NCBI RefSeq assembly: GCF_025263565.1
Contig: NZ_CP079865.1
Span: forward strand, 2,666,001-2,730,000
DNA from: Mycobacterium sp. SMC-8
GTDB lineage: Bacteria; Actinomycetota; Actinomycetes; Mycobacteriales; Mycobacteriaceae
DNA length: 64,000 nucleotides
Direction of reading: 5' to 3'
Part shown: positions 33,309-41,905 of the stretch, piece by piece
How the letters are laid out: each line of letters opens with the position of its first letter
How positions within the stretch are numbered: the first letter of the stretch is position 1
Program-made: the position numbers and the translations under genes
The notes under the pieces: generated by a model
The model's input: only the letters and a program-made list of their open reading frames with translations
What the model was told of the DNA's origin: nothing
The model's database searches: none

Positions 33309-34295
33309 ATGCTGGTCGATGCGCTGTGGTTCCTGATCGGACTGGCGGTGCTGATCGCCGGCGCGGAGATCATGGTCCGGGGCGGCGCCGTGGTCGCGGC
33401 CCGGCTGGGCATCAGCCCCATCATCATCGGGCTGACCGTGGTCTCGATCGGCACCAGCATGCCCGAGCTTGCCGTTGGCGTGGTGTCGGCCGGTGGAGGC
33501 AACGGTGCGCTGGCGGTCGGCAACATCGCCGGCACCAACGTCGTCAACATCCTGCTCATACTCGGCCTGAGCGCGCTGTTGGTCCCGCTGAGTCTTCAGA
33601 TGCGCACGAACCGGTTCGAGCTGCCGATGATGGCCGCGGCGGCGTTGCTGTTGTGGGCGCTGGCCGCCGACGGCCGGCTCTCCCGGCTCGACGGCGCCAT
33701 CCTGGTGACCGCCGCCGTCGGCTACACCGCCGCGGTGATCTGGTCAGCGAGGCGCGAATCGCGGGCCATCGCCGAGGAGTTTGCCGCCGAGTTCGGGACG
33801 GAGCCGGTCCAGGCGACGGTCACCGACGTCCGGCGCCGGACCATGACCCACGTCGGTATGACGATCGGCGGCATCGTCGTCGTCGTGATCGGCGCCGACT
33901 GGCTCGTCGACGGAGCGGTCGGGATGGCCCGGCAGTTCGGCGTCTCGGACGCGCTGATCGGACTCACCGTGGTGGCCATCGGAACCTCGGCGCCCGAGCT
34001 GGTGACCACCGTCGTGACGACAGTGCGCGGCGACCGCGACATAGCGATCGGCAACCTCATCGGGAGCAGCATCTACAACATCCTGCTGATCCTCGGCGTG
34101 ACGTGTCTGGTGCCCGCCGAGGGCCTGTGGCTGCCCTCCAGCCTGGTCGACATCGACATCCCGATCATGGTCGCGGTCGCGCTGATCTGCATTCCGATCT
34201 TCCTGTCGGGCCGCAGGGTGAGCCGGGCGGAAGGCGGCGGCATGGTGGGGGCCTACCTGGCATACCTGGGCTTCCTGCTCGCAGCGCAGACATGA
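33309..34295 (+). CDS. Calcium/sodium antiporter (CaCA/YrbG type)
   Basis: 328 residues, about ten membrane segments. The two alpha repeats of the cation/Ca exchangers are obvious: [16 protein letters not shown] with [16 protein letters not shown], and [16 protein letters not shown] with [16 protein letters not shown]. Their acidic residues form the ion site, giving exchange of Ca2+ or another divalent ion for Na+ or H+ across the inner membrane. A soluble loop lies between the halves ([16 protein letters not shown]). It is separated from rpoC by a terminator and followed by endonuclease IV after 37 bases. Confidence 0.92.
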   Translation: MLVDALWFLIGLAVLIAGAEIMVRGGAVVAARLGISPIIIGLTVVSIGTSMPELAVGVVSAGGGNGALAVGNIAGTNVVNILLILGLSALLVPLSLQMRTNRFELPMMAAAALLLWALAADGRLSRLDGAILVTAAVGYTAAVIWSARRESRAIAEEFAAEFGTEPVQATVTDVRRRTMTHVGMTIGGIVVVVIGADWLVDGAVGMARQFGVSDALIGLTVVAIGTSAPELVTTVVTTVRGDRDIAIGNLIGSSIYNILLILGVTCLVPAEGLWLPSSLVDIDIPIMVAVALICIPIFLSGRRVSRAEGGGMVGAYLAYLGFLLAAQT

Positions 34296-34332
34296 GGCCG
34301 GTCCGTCGGCGCCCGTCACTAGACTCGGCGAC

Positions 34333-35082
34333 GTGCTCATAGGTTCGCATGTCCACGGAGACGACCCCCTGGCCGCGGCGCAGTCCGACGGCGCCGATGT
34401 CGTGCAGTTCTTCCTCGGGAATCCGCAGAGCTGGAAGAAGCCCAAACCCCGCGAGGACGCCGAGGCGCTCAAGGCCTCGCCGATCCCGGTCTATGTGCAC
34501 GCGCCGTATCTGATCAACGTCGCGTCGGCCAACAACCGGGTGCGCATCCCGTCGCGCAAGATCTTGCAGGACACGTGCGATGCGGCCGCCGACGTCGGCG
34601 CCACCGCGGTGATCGTGCACGGTGGCCACGCCGACGACAACGACATGGAGGCCGGCTTCGAGCGCTGGGTCAAGGCGCTCGATCATCTGGACACCGACGT
34701 GCCGGTCTATCTGGAGAACACCGCCGGTGGCGACCACGCCATGGCGCGGCACTTCGACACCATCGCCCGGCTATGGGACCGCATCGGCGACACCGGCATC
34801 GGGTTCTGCCTGGACACCTGCCACGCCTGGGCGGCCGGCGAAGCGCTGGTCGACGCCGTGGAACGCATCAAGGGAATCACCGGCCGCATCGACCTGGTGC
34901 ACTGCAACGACTCCCGCGATGCGGCCGGTTCCGGCGCCGACCGGCACGCGAACTTCGGCTCGGGCCAGATCGACCCGCAACTGCTGGTCGCCGTGGTCAA
35001 GGCAGCCGGTGCGCCGGTCATCTGCGAGACCTCCGACGAGGGCCGCAAAGACGACATCGCTTTCCTCCGCGAACACCTCTAG
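34333..35082 (+). CDS. nfo: Endonuclease IV (AP endonuclease)
   Basis: 249 residues from GTG 34333, a normal size for mycobacterial End (Rv0670, also called end). Metal ligands are seen in [56 protein letters not shown] and CETSDEG. The TIM-barrel enzyme cuts the backbone 5' to abasic sites in base excision repair using three zinc ions. The gene position behind rpoC is conserved in mycobacteria. Confidence 0.95.
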   Translation: MLIGSHVHGDDPLAAAQSDGADVVQFFLGNPQSWKKPKPREDAEALKASPIPVYVHAPYLINVASANNRVRIPSRKILQDTCDAAADVGATAVIVHGGHADDNDMEAGFERWVKALDHLDTDVPVYLENTAGGDHAMARHFDTIARLWDRIGDTGIGFCLDTCHAWAAGEALVDAVERIKGITGRIDLVHCNDSRDAAGSGADRHANFGSGQIDPQLLVAVVKAAGAPVICETSDEGRKDDIAFLREHL

Positions 35083-35188
35083 AGGCCCTGCCACCCGCTT
35101 TGTCGCTGAACGGTTATCCAACACCTGGTGGCGAGGCGGTTAAATAGGGAAGCGCCGGGAACCCGGCGCGCCCTGTCGAAAGGCCTCC

Positions 35189-36325
35189 GTGTCCGCGATT
35201 GACGATCAGCCGTCGATTGCGCTGACGTCTGAGGTCACCACCGAACCGCCGGTCGACCGGCGTGGCCGCAGGCTGCGGATCGTCCGATGGGTCACCGTCG
35301 GGGTGTGGGCGACGGTCGTGGTGTGGCGCACCGTCACCGACGGGTTCGCGTTCAACCGAGAACTGTTGTTGCTCTATATCTGCACCGGACTTGCTGCCGC
35401 GAGCATCGGCCAGGGTAGGCGGGTCTTCTACGTCGTGCGGGACTGGCTGCCGTTCGCGCTGGTGCTGATTGCTTACGACCTCAGCAGGGGTGCCGCCACG
35501 CTCGTCGGCCGGCCCACACTGTGGCACTGGCAGGCCGACGCAGACCGTTGGATGTTCTTCGGCAACATGCCGACCGTATGGCTGCAGGAGCGCTTGAAGC
35601 TGCCGTACCCGCCGTGGTGGGAGGTGGTGATCAGCAGCGTCTACATGTCGTTCTTCATCCTCCCGTACGTGATCGCGGGGATCCTGTGGCTGCGCGACCG
35701 CGAGGAATGGAAGGCGTTCGTACGGTTGTTCGTCGGCCTGAACTTCGCGGCGCTGATCGTCTACGTCCTGCTGCCCGCCGCGCCGCCGTGGGCGGCGGCG
35801 CGCTGCACACCGGATGACGTCCAGGGCGGCCCGTCCGGTCCGCGGTGCATGTTCGGTTCCGCCCGCGGTGTCCCCGACGGCGGGGTGCTCGGTTCGATGC
35901 AGTTCAGTCAGGACGGCGCCCACGACTGGGTGGAACGCATCGTCGGCCGTGGCTGGGGCAAGCTGAACCTCCACTCGGCCACGGCGCTGCTCGATCAGGG
36001 GCAGGCGAGCGTCAACCTGGTCGCGGCCATCCCCTCGCTGCACGCCGGGATGTCGGCGGCGCTCGCGGCGTTCCTGTGGAACCGGGTGCAGCGCGGCTGG
36101 CGCCCGCTGCTGGTGGCGTATCCGCTGATCATGGCGTTCGCCCTCGTCTACAGCGCCGAGCACTACGTGATCGACCTGCTGCTCGGCTGGGCGCTGGCCG
36201 CGGCGGTGATCGCCCTGCTCGGCTGGTACGAGCGGCGCCGGCAGAATCGCAGGTCTTCAGAAGACGATGGTCTGGTTGCCGAAGCGGATGATGCGATCCT
36301 GGCGATGCCACAGCACCGCACGTGA
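35189..36325 (+). CDS. PAP2-type (IPC synthase-like) membrane phosphatase/transferase
   Basis: 378 residues from GTG 35189. About six membrane segments follow a polar N-terminus. The acid-phosphatase motifs are present as AAIPSLHAGMSAALA (His nucleophile region) and YSAEHYVIDLLLGW. This layout (PAP2_3) resembles inositol phosphorylceramide synthases and related phosphotransferases of the envelope; the lipid acted on is unknown. An extracytoplasmic cysteine pair (ARCTPDDV, GPRCMFG) lies in a loop. The last 69 bases overlap purU, which is on the other strand. Confidence 0.85.
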   Translation: MSAIDDQPSIALTSEVTTEPPVDRRGRRLRIVRWVTVGVWATVVVWRTVTDGFAFNRELLLLYICTGLAAASIGQGRRVFYVVRDWLPFALVLIAYDLSRGAATLVGRPTLWHWQADADRWMFFGNMPTVWLQERLKLPYPPWWEVVISSVYMSFFILPYVIAGILWLRDREEWKAFVRLFVGLNFAALIVYVLLPAAPPWAAARCTPDDVQGGPSGPRCMFGSARGVPDGGVLGSMQFSQDGAHDWVERIVGRGWGKLNLHSATALLDQGQASVNLVAAIPSLHAGMSAALAAFLWNRVQRGWRPLLVAYPLIMAFALVYSAEHYVIDLLLGWALAAAVIALLGWYERRRQNRRSSEDDGLVAEADDAILAMPQHRT

Positions 36326-37138
36326 CAGCACCGCCCGTTCCACGTCGGCGCCGAGACGCGCCAGATCGGTGACGTCGTGGCGGTGGTCGACGCGCACCAC
36401 GTCCTGCTCGATGATCGGACCCTCGTCGAGGTCGTCCGTCACGTAGTGGGCGGTGGCGCCGACGAGTTTCACGCCGCGTTCCTTCGCACGGTGGTACGGT
36501 GCGGCGCCGATGAACGCCGGCAGGAACGAGTGGTGGATGTTGATCAGCGGACACCCGACCTCCTCGATGAAGCGCGGGCTCAGGATCTGCATGTAGCGGG
36601 CGAGCACCACGAGGTCGGCGTTGCCGCGCAGCAGGTCCAACTGGCGCTGCTCGGCCTCTGCGCGAATCCCCCTGTGCGCCGGGATGTGGATGAACGGCAC
36701 GCCGAAAGGGCGCACGTCGTCGGCGAGGTCGGGATGGTTGGCGATCACCATCACCACCGACATGTCGAGCTCACCGCGGCGGTTTCGCCACAGCAGATCG
36801 AGCACGCAGTGGTCCTCGCGCGAGGCCATGATCACGACGCGTTTGGGCTTCGCCGCCTCCGTGAGGCGGAAGTCCATGCCGAATTCGTCGGCCACGTGCT
36901 CTGCGAAGGATCGTTCCAGCGCGTCTCGCACCGCCGTCAGACCCGCCAGATGGAAGATCGTGCGCTGCATGAAAATCCCGCCGGACTGCGCCGTCGAGTG
37001 CTGGTCGAGGGAAATGATGTTGGCGCCACGACCGGCGAGGAACCCGCTGACAGCGGCGACCAGGCCGGGACGGTCCTCGCAGCGCAGCAGAAGGCGCCCG
37101 ACGTCTCTGCCCGATACCGCGGACGTGCGGTCGTCCAC
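36257..37138 (-). CDS. purU: Formyltetrahydrofolate deformylase
   Basis: 293 residues from an ATG at 37138. The N-terminal ACT domain (RLLLRCEDRPGLVAAVSGFL, residues 15-90) precedes a formyltransferase-type catalytic domain with IANHPDL, VLARYMQILSP, NIHHSFLPAF (catalytic Asn/His) and TAHYVTDDLDEGPIIEQ (catalytic Asp). PurU releases formate from 10-formyl-THF, balancing one-carbon pools. Its end overlaps the PAP2 gene by 69 bases in antiparallel. In M. tuberculosis purU lies elsewhere, so this position is a rearranged one. Confidence 0.95.
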   Translation of the reverse strand: MDDRTSAVSGRDVGRLLLRCEDRPGLVAAVSGFLAGRGANIISLDQHSTAQSGGIFMQRTIFHLAGLTAVRDALERSFAEHVADEFGMDFRLTEAAKPKRVVIMASREDHCVLDLLWRNRRGELDMSVVMVIANHPDLADDVRPFGVPFIHIPAHRGIRAEAEQRQLDLLRGNADLVVLARYMQILSPRFIEEVGCPLINIHHSFLPAFIGAAPYHRAKERGVKLVGATAHYVTDDLDEGPIIEQDVVRVDHRHDVTDLARLGADVERAVLSRAVLWHRQDRIIRFGNQTIVF

Positions 37139-37178
37139 TCGGGCAGCTTAACGTCGGCCCGCCGGCCATCAGGGCGAC

Positions 37179-37217
37179 GTTACATGTTCTTGTGCAGCCG
37201 TCGAGAAAATGTAACAG
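37179..37217 (+). promoter_or_regulatory. fadE8 promoter with inverted repeat
   Basis: GTTACAT (37179-37185) and ATGTAAC (37209-37215) are perfect arms around a 23-base spacer. The right arm overlaps a likely -10, TAACAG (37212-37217), which ends seven bases before the fadE8 ATG and fits a leaderless mRNA. The spacer holds GTCGAGAAAA, shared with the echA4 promoter at 39387-39425. Confidence 0.6.
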
Positions 37218-37224
37218 TGTGTGC

Positions 37225-38910
37225 ATGCCTACTGCTCCAACGCTGTACACCTCCGCGGGCACGCACGTCGTCGCCAATCAGGTCCCCCTGCTGGAGGACT
37301 TCAACCCGGCCGCGTCCCCTGTCCTCGCCGAGGCGCTGATCCGCGAAGGCGGGGATTGGGGCGTCGACGAGGTCCACGAACTGGGCGCAGTGGCCGGCGG
37401 CCGCAAAGCCCAGCGCTGGGGCGAACTCGCCGACCGCAACCGTCCTGTCCTGCACACCCATGACCGCGTCGGCCATCGCGTCGACGAGGTCGAGTACGAC
37501 CCCGCCTACCACGAACTGATGAGCGTCGCCATCGGGCACGGTCTGCACGCGGCACCGTGGGCCGACGACCGACCGGGTGCGCACGTGGTGCGCGCCGCCA
37601 AGATGTCGGTGTGGACGCCGGAGGCTGGACACGTCTGCCCGATCTCGATGACCTACGCCGTCGTCCCGGCCCTGCGCCACAATCCGGAACTGGCGGCGCT
37701 CTACGAGCCGCTGCTGACCAGCCGAATCTACGACCCCGAACTCGCCGTGCCGGCGACCAAGCCCGGCCTCACCGCGGGGATGTCGATGACCGAGAAGCAG
37801 GGCGGCTCCGACGTCCGGGCCGGCACCACGCAGGCTGTCCCTACAGGCGACGGCACCTACCGGCTGACCGGGCACAAGTGGTTCACGTCCGCGCCGATGT
37901 GCGACCTCTTCCTGGTGCTCGCCCAGACGCCCGGCCGGGGCGAGCGAAGCGACGGGAAATCAGGCGGGCTGAGCTGCTTCTTCCTGCCGCGGATCCTGCC
38001 CGACGGCTCCCGCAACCGGATGTTCCTGCAGCGCCTCAAGAACAAGCTGGGCAACCACGCCAACGCGTCCAGCGAGGTGGAGTATGACGGGGCGACGGCG
38101 TGGCTGGTCGGGGAGGAAGGCCGCGGGGTGCCGACCATCATCGAGATGGTCAACCTGACCCGGCTGGACTGCACGCTGGGCAGCGCGACGAGCATGCGCA
38201 ACGGGCTGACGCGCGCGGCCCACCATGCCCAGCACCGCAAGGCGTTCGGCGCGTACCTGATCGACCAGCCGCTGATGCGCAACGTGCTCGCCGACCTCGC
38301 GGTCGAGGCGGAGGCCGCGACCATGCTGGCGATGCGGATGGCCGGCGCCACCGACCGCGCCGTCCGCGGCGACGAACGCGAAACCCTGCTCCGCAGAATC
38401 GGATTGGCGGCCGCCAAGTATTGGGTGTGCAAGCGAGCCACGCCGCATGCCGCCGAGGCGATGGAGTGTCTGGGCGGCAACGGCTATGTCGAGGACTCGG
38501 GGATGCCGCGGCTGTACCGGGAGGCGCCGCTGATGGGCATCTGGGAGGGCTCGGGCAACGTCAGCGCGCTGGACACGTTGCGGGCCATGGCCACCCGGCC
38601 GGAGTGCGTCGACGTGCTGTTCGACGAGCTCGCCACCACAAAGGGGCACGACGCCCGCCTGGACGCCCACGTCGAACGTCTGCGGCCCCAGCTCGGCGAT
38701 CCCGAGACCATCCAGTACCGCGCCCGCCAAGTCGCGGAGGACATCTCGCTGGCACTGCAGGGGTCGCTGCTGGCGCGCCACGGACATCCCGCGGTCGCCG
38801 AGGCGTTCCTGGCCAGCAGGCTCGGTGGTCAGTGGGGTGGCGCCTTCGGCACGCTGCCCATCGGCCTGGATTTGGCGCCGATCATCGAGCGTGCTCTGGT
38901 CAAGGCATGA
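37225..38910 (+). CDS. fadE8: Acyl-CoA dehydrogenase, FadE8/AidB type
   Basis: 561 residues from ATG 37225. The N-terminus THVVANQVPLLEDFNPAASP is that of AidB-like enzymes, and the FAD/substrate segments GMSMTEKQGGSDVRAGTT, YRLTGHKWFTSAPMCD and CLGGNGYVEDSGMPRLYREAPLMGIWEGSGN are intact, including the Arg/Glu pair near the flavin. FadE8 of M. tuberculosis (Rv0672) is the positional match. AidB relatives may also bind DNA; a degradative dehydrogenase role is assumed. The promoter resembles that of the echA4-type gene nearby, so joint control is likely. Confidence 0.92.
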   Translation: MPTAPTLYTSAGTHVVANQVPLLEDFNPAASPVLAEALIREGGDWGVDEVHELGAVAGGRKAQRWGELADRNRPVLHTHDRVGHRVDEVEYDPAYHELMSVAIGHGLHAAPWADDRPGAHVVRAAKMSVWTPEAGHVCPISMTYAVVPALRHNPELAALYEPLLTSRIYDPELAVPATKPGLTAGMSMTEKQGGSDVRAGTTQAVPTGDGTYRLTGHKWFTSAPMCDLFLVLAQTPGRGERSDGKSGGLSCFFLPRILPDGSRNRMFLQRLKNKLGNHANASSEVEYDGATAWLVGEEGRGVPTIIEMVNLTRLDCTLGSATSMRNGLTRAAHHAQHRKAFGAYLIDQPLMRNVLADLAVEAEAATMLAMRMAGATDRAVRGDERETLLRRIGLAAAKYWVCKRATPHAAEAMECLGGNGYVEDSGMPRLYREAPLMGIWEGSGNVSALDTLRAMATRPECVDVLFDELATTKGHDARLDAHVERLRPQLGDPETIQYRARQVAEDISLALQGSLLARHGHPAVAEAFLASRLGGQWGGAFGTLPIGLDLAPIIERALVKA

Positions 38911-38925
38911 CGCGGTCGTGGCCAC

Positions 38926-39303
38926 CTACCGCGGCGGGATGCCCACTCTCTTGAAGTCGTCAGGCAGTTGACTGAGGACGTCGTTGAACTCACCCGGTGT
39001 GACGGCATCGCGCAGGGTGTCGAAGACCGCGTCGACAGCCAGCTCGGCCGTATTGACGTCGGTCCCACTACGGTCGGCGACGCGGCGAACGAACTCGACG
39101 AAATCGAAGGCCTCGGCTTCTTCCTTCGCGGGCAGCAATGGGTTCTGGAGCGGAACAGGCAACTGGGCGGCGAGGTCGCGGGCCTCGCCGCCGGTGATGC
39201 GTTCGGCAAGTGTAGCCAGCACCGCGCGGGTGAGTGTCTCGGCTTCTGATTGGCTGACACCGACTCCGGAGGCCACTCTGGAGATGAACTCGTCATATTT
39301 CAT
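38926..39303 (-). CDS. DUF2267 protein
   Basis: 125 residues from ATG 39303 (MKYDEFISRVASGVGVSQSEAETL). Two similar helical halves carry the pattern RAVLATLAERITGGEARDLAAQLP and DAVFDTLRDAVTPGEFNDVLSQLP, the typical DUF2267 internal repeat. Function unknown; the family is often found near stress genes. It lies between fadE8 and the echA4-type gene on the opposite strand, with its start close to the echA4 promoter. It separates genes that are adjacent in M. tuberculosis, so its insertion may be recent. Confidence 0.9.
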   Translation of the reverse strand: MKYDEFISRVASGVGVSQSEAETLTRAVLATLAERITGGEARDLAAQLPVPLQNPLLPAKEEAEAFDFVEFVRRVADRSGTDVNTAELAVDAVFDTLRDAVTPGEFNDVLSQLPDDFKRVGIPPR

Positions 39304-39386
39304 GTCCGTCAGGATCGTCGGGCCCGCCGCGCGATTTCTCCACCCGCGCGAGCTAAATTCGTCCTTGGGAATCGGCCCGAAATGGC

Positions 39387-39425
39387 TGTTACGGCTGTTG
39401 TGCGACTGTCGAGAAAACGTAACAT
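39387..39425 (+). promoter_or_regulatory. echA4 promoter with inverted repeat
   Basis: TGTTACG (39387-39393) and CGTAACA (39418-39424) are perfect arms with a 24-base spacer. TAACAT (39420-39425) is the likely -10, seven bases before the ATG of the 16-codon leader ORF. It shares arm positions, TGTGC and GTCGAGAAAA with the fadE8 promoter, and the changed arm bases are matched on both sides. Confidence 0.62.
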
Positions 39426-39432
39426 GAAAGAC

Positions 39433-39483
39433 ATGCCAGATACCCAGCTAGAGGACCTCAACCCGACAATGGTCAAAGCCTGA
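39433..39483 (+). CDS. 16-codon leader ORF overlapping the echA4 start
   Basis: ATG 39433 to TGA 39481-39483 encodes MPDTQLEDLNPTMVKA. Its stop overlaps the ATG of the enoyl-CoA hydratase gene (TGATG), so termination could feed ribosomes to that start. It follows a -10 by seven bases. The segment LEDLNP matches LEDFNP of the FadE8 N-terminus, 16 of 18 bases identical in the codons, so the leader looks like a shortened fadE8 5' end duplicated with its promoter. Translation is not proven. Confidence 0.55.
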   Translation: MPDTQLEDLNPTMVKA

Positions 39484-40421
39484 TGACCCACGCGATCAGG
39501 CCCGTCGACTTCGACAACCTGAAGACGATGACCTACGAGGTCACCGACCGAGTCGCCCGTATCACCTTCAACCGCCCCGAGAAGGGCAACGCGATCATCG
39601 CCGACACGCCCCTGGAGCTCTCGGCGCTCGTCGAACGCGCCGACCTCGACCCGGACGTCCACGTGATCCTGGTATCCGGCCGCGGGGAAGGCTTCTGTGC
39701 GGGTTTCGACCTGTCGGCATACGCAGAGGGATCCTCGTCGGCGGGTGGCGGCAGCCCCTACCGCGACACCGTGTTGTCCGGCAGGACCCAGGCGATTAAC
39801 CATCTGCCCGATCGGCCGTGGGATCCGATGATCGACTATCAGATGATGAGCCGTTTCGTGCGGGGCTTCTCCAGCCTGATGCGGTGCGACAAGCCGACCG
39901 TGGTGAAGATCCACGGCTACTGCGTGGCCGGCGGCACCGACATCGCGCTGCACGCCGATCAGGTGATCGCCGCCGCGGACGCCAAGATCGGCTATCCGCC
40001 CACCCGGGTGTGGGGTGTGCCCGCGGCGGGCATGTGGGCCCACCGGCTGGGCGATCAACGCGCCAAACGTCTTCTGCTGACCGGGGATTGCCTCACCGGC
40101 GCACAGGCCGCCGAGTGGGGCCTGGCCGTGGAGGCCCCCGACCCGGCCGACCTCGACGACCGCACCGAGCGACTGGTCGAACGGATCGCCGCCGTGCCGG
40201 TCAACCAGCTGATCATGGTCAAGCTCGCGATGAACAGCGCGCTGTACAACCAGGGCGTCGCCAACAGCGCGATGATCTCGACGGTGTTCGACGGTATCGC
40301 CCGCCACACGCCGGAGGGGCACGATTTCGTCGCGCAGGCCCGCGAACACGGCTTCCGTGAGGCGGTGCGTCAACGAGACGAACCGTTCGGTGACCACGGC
40401 CGTACCACCTCCGGGGTGTGA
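39483..40421 (+). CDS. echA4: Enoyl-CoA hydratase/isomerase family protein (EchA4-type)
   Basis: 312 residues. The crotonase fold is seen in ARITFNRPEKGNAI, the oxyanion loop GEGFCAGFDLSAYA, and IHGYCVAGGTDIALHAD. The usual catalytic Glu pair is not obvious, the second region being RVWGVPAAGMW, so a different reaction within the family is possible. An insertion of about 40 residues (SAGGGSPYRDTVLSG to SRFVRG) follows the oxyanion loop. It corresponds to Rv0673 by position. No ribosome binding site stands before the ATG, consistent with coupling to the leader ORF. It is followed by the PaaX-like gene. Confidence 0.88.
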   Translation: MTHAIRPVDFDNLKTMTYEVTDRVARITFNRPEKGNAIIADTPLELSALVERADLDPDVHVILVSGRGEGFCAGFDLSAYAEGSSSAGGGSPYRDTVLSGRTQAINHLPDRPWDPMIDYQMMSRFVRGFSSLMRCDKPTVVKIHGYCVAGGTDIALHADQVIAAADAKIGYPPTRVWGVPAAGMWAHRLGDQRAKRLLLTGDCLTGAQAAEWGLAVEAPDPADLDDRTERLVERIAAVPVNQLIMVKLAMNSALYNQGVANSAMISTVFDGIARHTPEGHDFVAQAREHGFREAVRQRDEPFGDHGRTTSGV

Positions 40422-40424
40422 CCG

Positions 40425-41144
40425 ATGCGGATGACGGCCCGCTCGGTGGTGCTGAGCGTGCTGCTCGGCGCCCACCCGGCGTGGGCGACCGCCGCCGAAT
40501 TGATCCGGCTCACCAGCGATTTCGGGATCCGGGAGTCGACGGTGCGGGTGGCCCTGACGCGCATGGTCGGCGCCGGAGACCTGGTGCGGTCGCAGGACGG
40601 CTACCGGCTCTCGGACCGGCTGCTGGCCCGCCAGCGCCGGCAGGACGACGCGATCACCCCGCGGCGGCACGACTGGGACGGTAGCTGGACCACTCTGATC
40701 ATCACCAGTGTCGGCACGGACGCCAGGACCCGGGCCCAGTTGCGGAACTCTTTGCAGGACAGGCGTTTCGGTGAGCTGCGGGAGGGTGTCTGGATGCGCC
40801 CGGCGAACGTCGACCTCGACCTCGGCCCCGACATCACCGCACGGGTGCGTGTGCTGCGGGCCCGCGACGGTGACCCGGTGGCGCTGGCCGCCCAACTGTG
40901 GGATCTGGCCGGCTGGGCGGCGCGCGGACGGGAACTTCTCGCCCGGATGGCCGCCGCGCGAGACGTTCCACAACGGTTCGTGGTCGCGGCGGCGATGGTG
41001 CGTCACCTGCTCACCGATCCGGTGCTGCCCGACGACCTGCTGCCCGCTGACTGGCCCGGCGCGCGGTTGCGCGCCGCCTACGAAGACTTCGCCGCCGAGA
41101 TGGTCTCGCGGCGCGACGGTGTGGAACTGACGGAGGCCCGATGA
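40425..41144 (+). CDS. PaaX-family transcriptional regulator
   Basis: 239 residues from ATG 40425. An N-terminal winged helix (SVVLSVLLGAHPAWATAAELIRLTSDFGIRESTVRVALTRM) is followed by the PaaX-type mid domain (WTTLIITSVGTDARTRAQLRNSLQDRRFGELREGVWMRPANVD) and C-terminal helical segment. PaaX proteins repress aromatic-acid degradation and sense CoA thioesters. Sitting between two crotonase genes, it may sense an acyl-CoA. It matches Rv0674. Its stop overlaps the next start (ATGA). Confidence 0.9.
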   Translation: MRMTARSVVLSVLLGAHPAWATAAELIRLTSDFGIRESTVRVALTRMVGAGDLVRSQDGYRLSDRLLARQRRQDDAITPRRHDWDGSWTTLIITSVGTDARTRAQLRNSLQDRRFGELREGVWMRPANVDLDLGPDITARVRVLRARDGDPVALAAQLWDLAGWAARGRELLARMAAARDVPQRFVVAAAMVRHLLTDPVLPDDLLPADWPGARLRAAYEDFAAEMVSRRDGVELTEAR

Positions 41145-41899
41145 GTGTGAGGGTGGAGAAGAACGGCGCGGTGACGACGGTGGTGCTGGACCGCCCCCGC
41201 GCGCGCAACGCCGTCGACGGCCCGACGGCGCTGGAGCTGCACGCCGCGTTCGAGGAGTTCGACAAGGACGAGTCGGCCGCCGTCGCCGTGCTCTGGGGCG
41301 ACAACGGAACCTTCTGTGCCGGAGCCGATCTCAAGGCGATGGGCACGCCGCAGTCGAATCCGGTGCACCGCACCGGACCGGGGCCGATGGGGCCGAGCCG
41401 GATGGTGCTGTCCAAACCGGTGATCGCCGCGATCAGCGGATACGCCGTCGCCGGCGGGCTGGAACTGGCGCTGTGGTGCGACATGCGGGTGGTCGAGCAG
41501 GACGCCGTGATGGGGGTGTTCTGCCGTCGCTGGGGCGTCCCGTTGATCGACGGCGGCACCGTGCGACTACCGCGGCTGATCGGGCACAGCCGAGCGATGG
41601 ACCTGATCCTGACCGGACGCGCGGTCGATGCGGACGAGGCCTTCGCCATCGGCCTGGTCAACCGGGTGGTGCCGAAAGGGCAAGCGCGGCACCGGGCCGA
41701 GGAACTGGCCACCGAGCTGGCCGCCCTGCCGCAGCAGTGCCTGCGGTCGGACCGGATGTCGGTGCTGAGCCAGTGGGGCATGTCGGAGGCCGAAGCGATG
41801 GACGTCGAGTTCGGCAGTCTGTCGCGGGTGGCGCCCGAATCGCTGGAGGGCGCGGCCCGGTTCGCGTCCGGCGCCGGCCGGCACGGCCAGAAGGCGTAG
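41141..41899 (+). CDS. echA5: Enoyl-CoA hydratase/isomerase family protein (EchA5-type)
   Basis: 252 residues starting MSVRVEKNGAVTTVVLDRPRARNAVDGP. Oxyanion loops NGTFCAGADLKAMG and AISGYAVAGGLELALW are present. The region RWGVPLIDGGTVRLPRLIG carries an Asp rather than the catalytic Glu of classic hydratases, so the reaction is not certain. It overlaps the PaaX gene by four bases and thus belongs to the echA4-paaX-echA5 unit, equivalent to Rv0673-Rv0675. It ends the unit, converging with a DUF3060 gene. Confidence 0.92.
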   Translation: MSVRVEKNGAVTTVVLDRPRARNAVDGPTALELHAAFEEFDKDESAAVAVLWGDNGTFCAGADLKAMGTPQSNPVHRTGPGPMGPSRMVLSKPVIAAISGYAVAGGLELALWCDMRVVEQDAVMGVFCRRWGVPLIDGGTVRLPRLIGHSRAMDLILTGRAVDADEAFAIGLVNRVVPKGQARHRAEELATELAALPQQCLRSDRMSVLSQWGMSEAEAMDVEFGSLSRVAPESLEGAARFASGAGRHGQKA

Positions 41900-41905
41900 C
41901 AGCGG

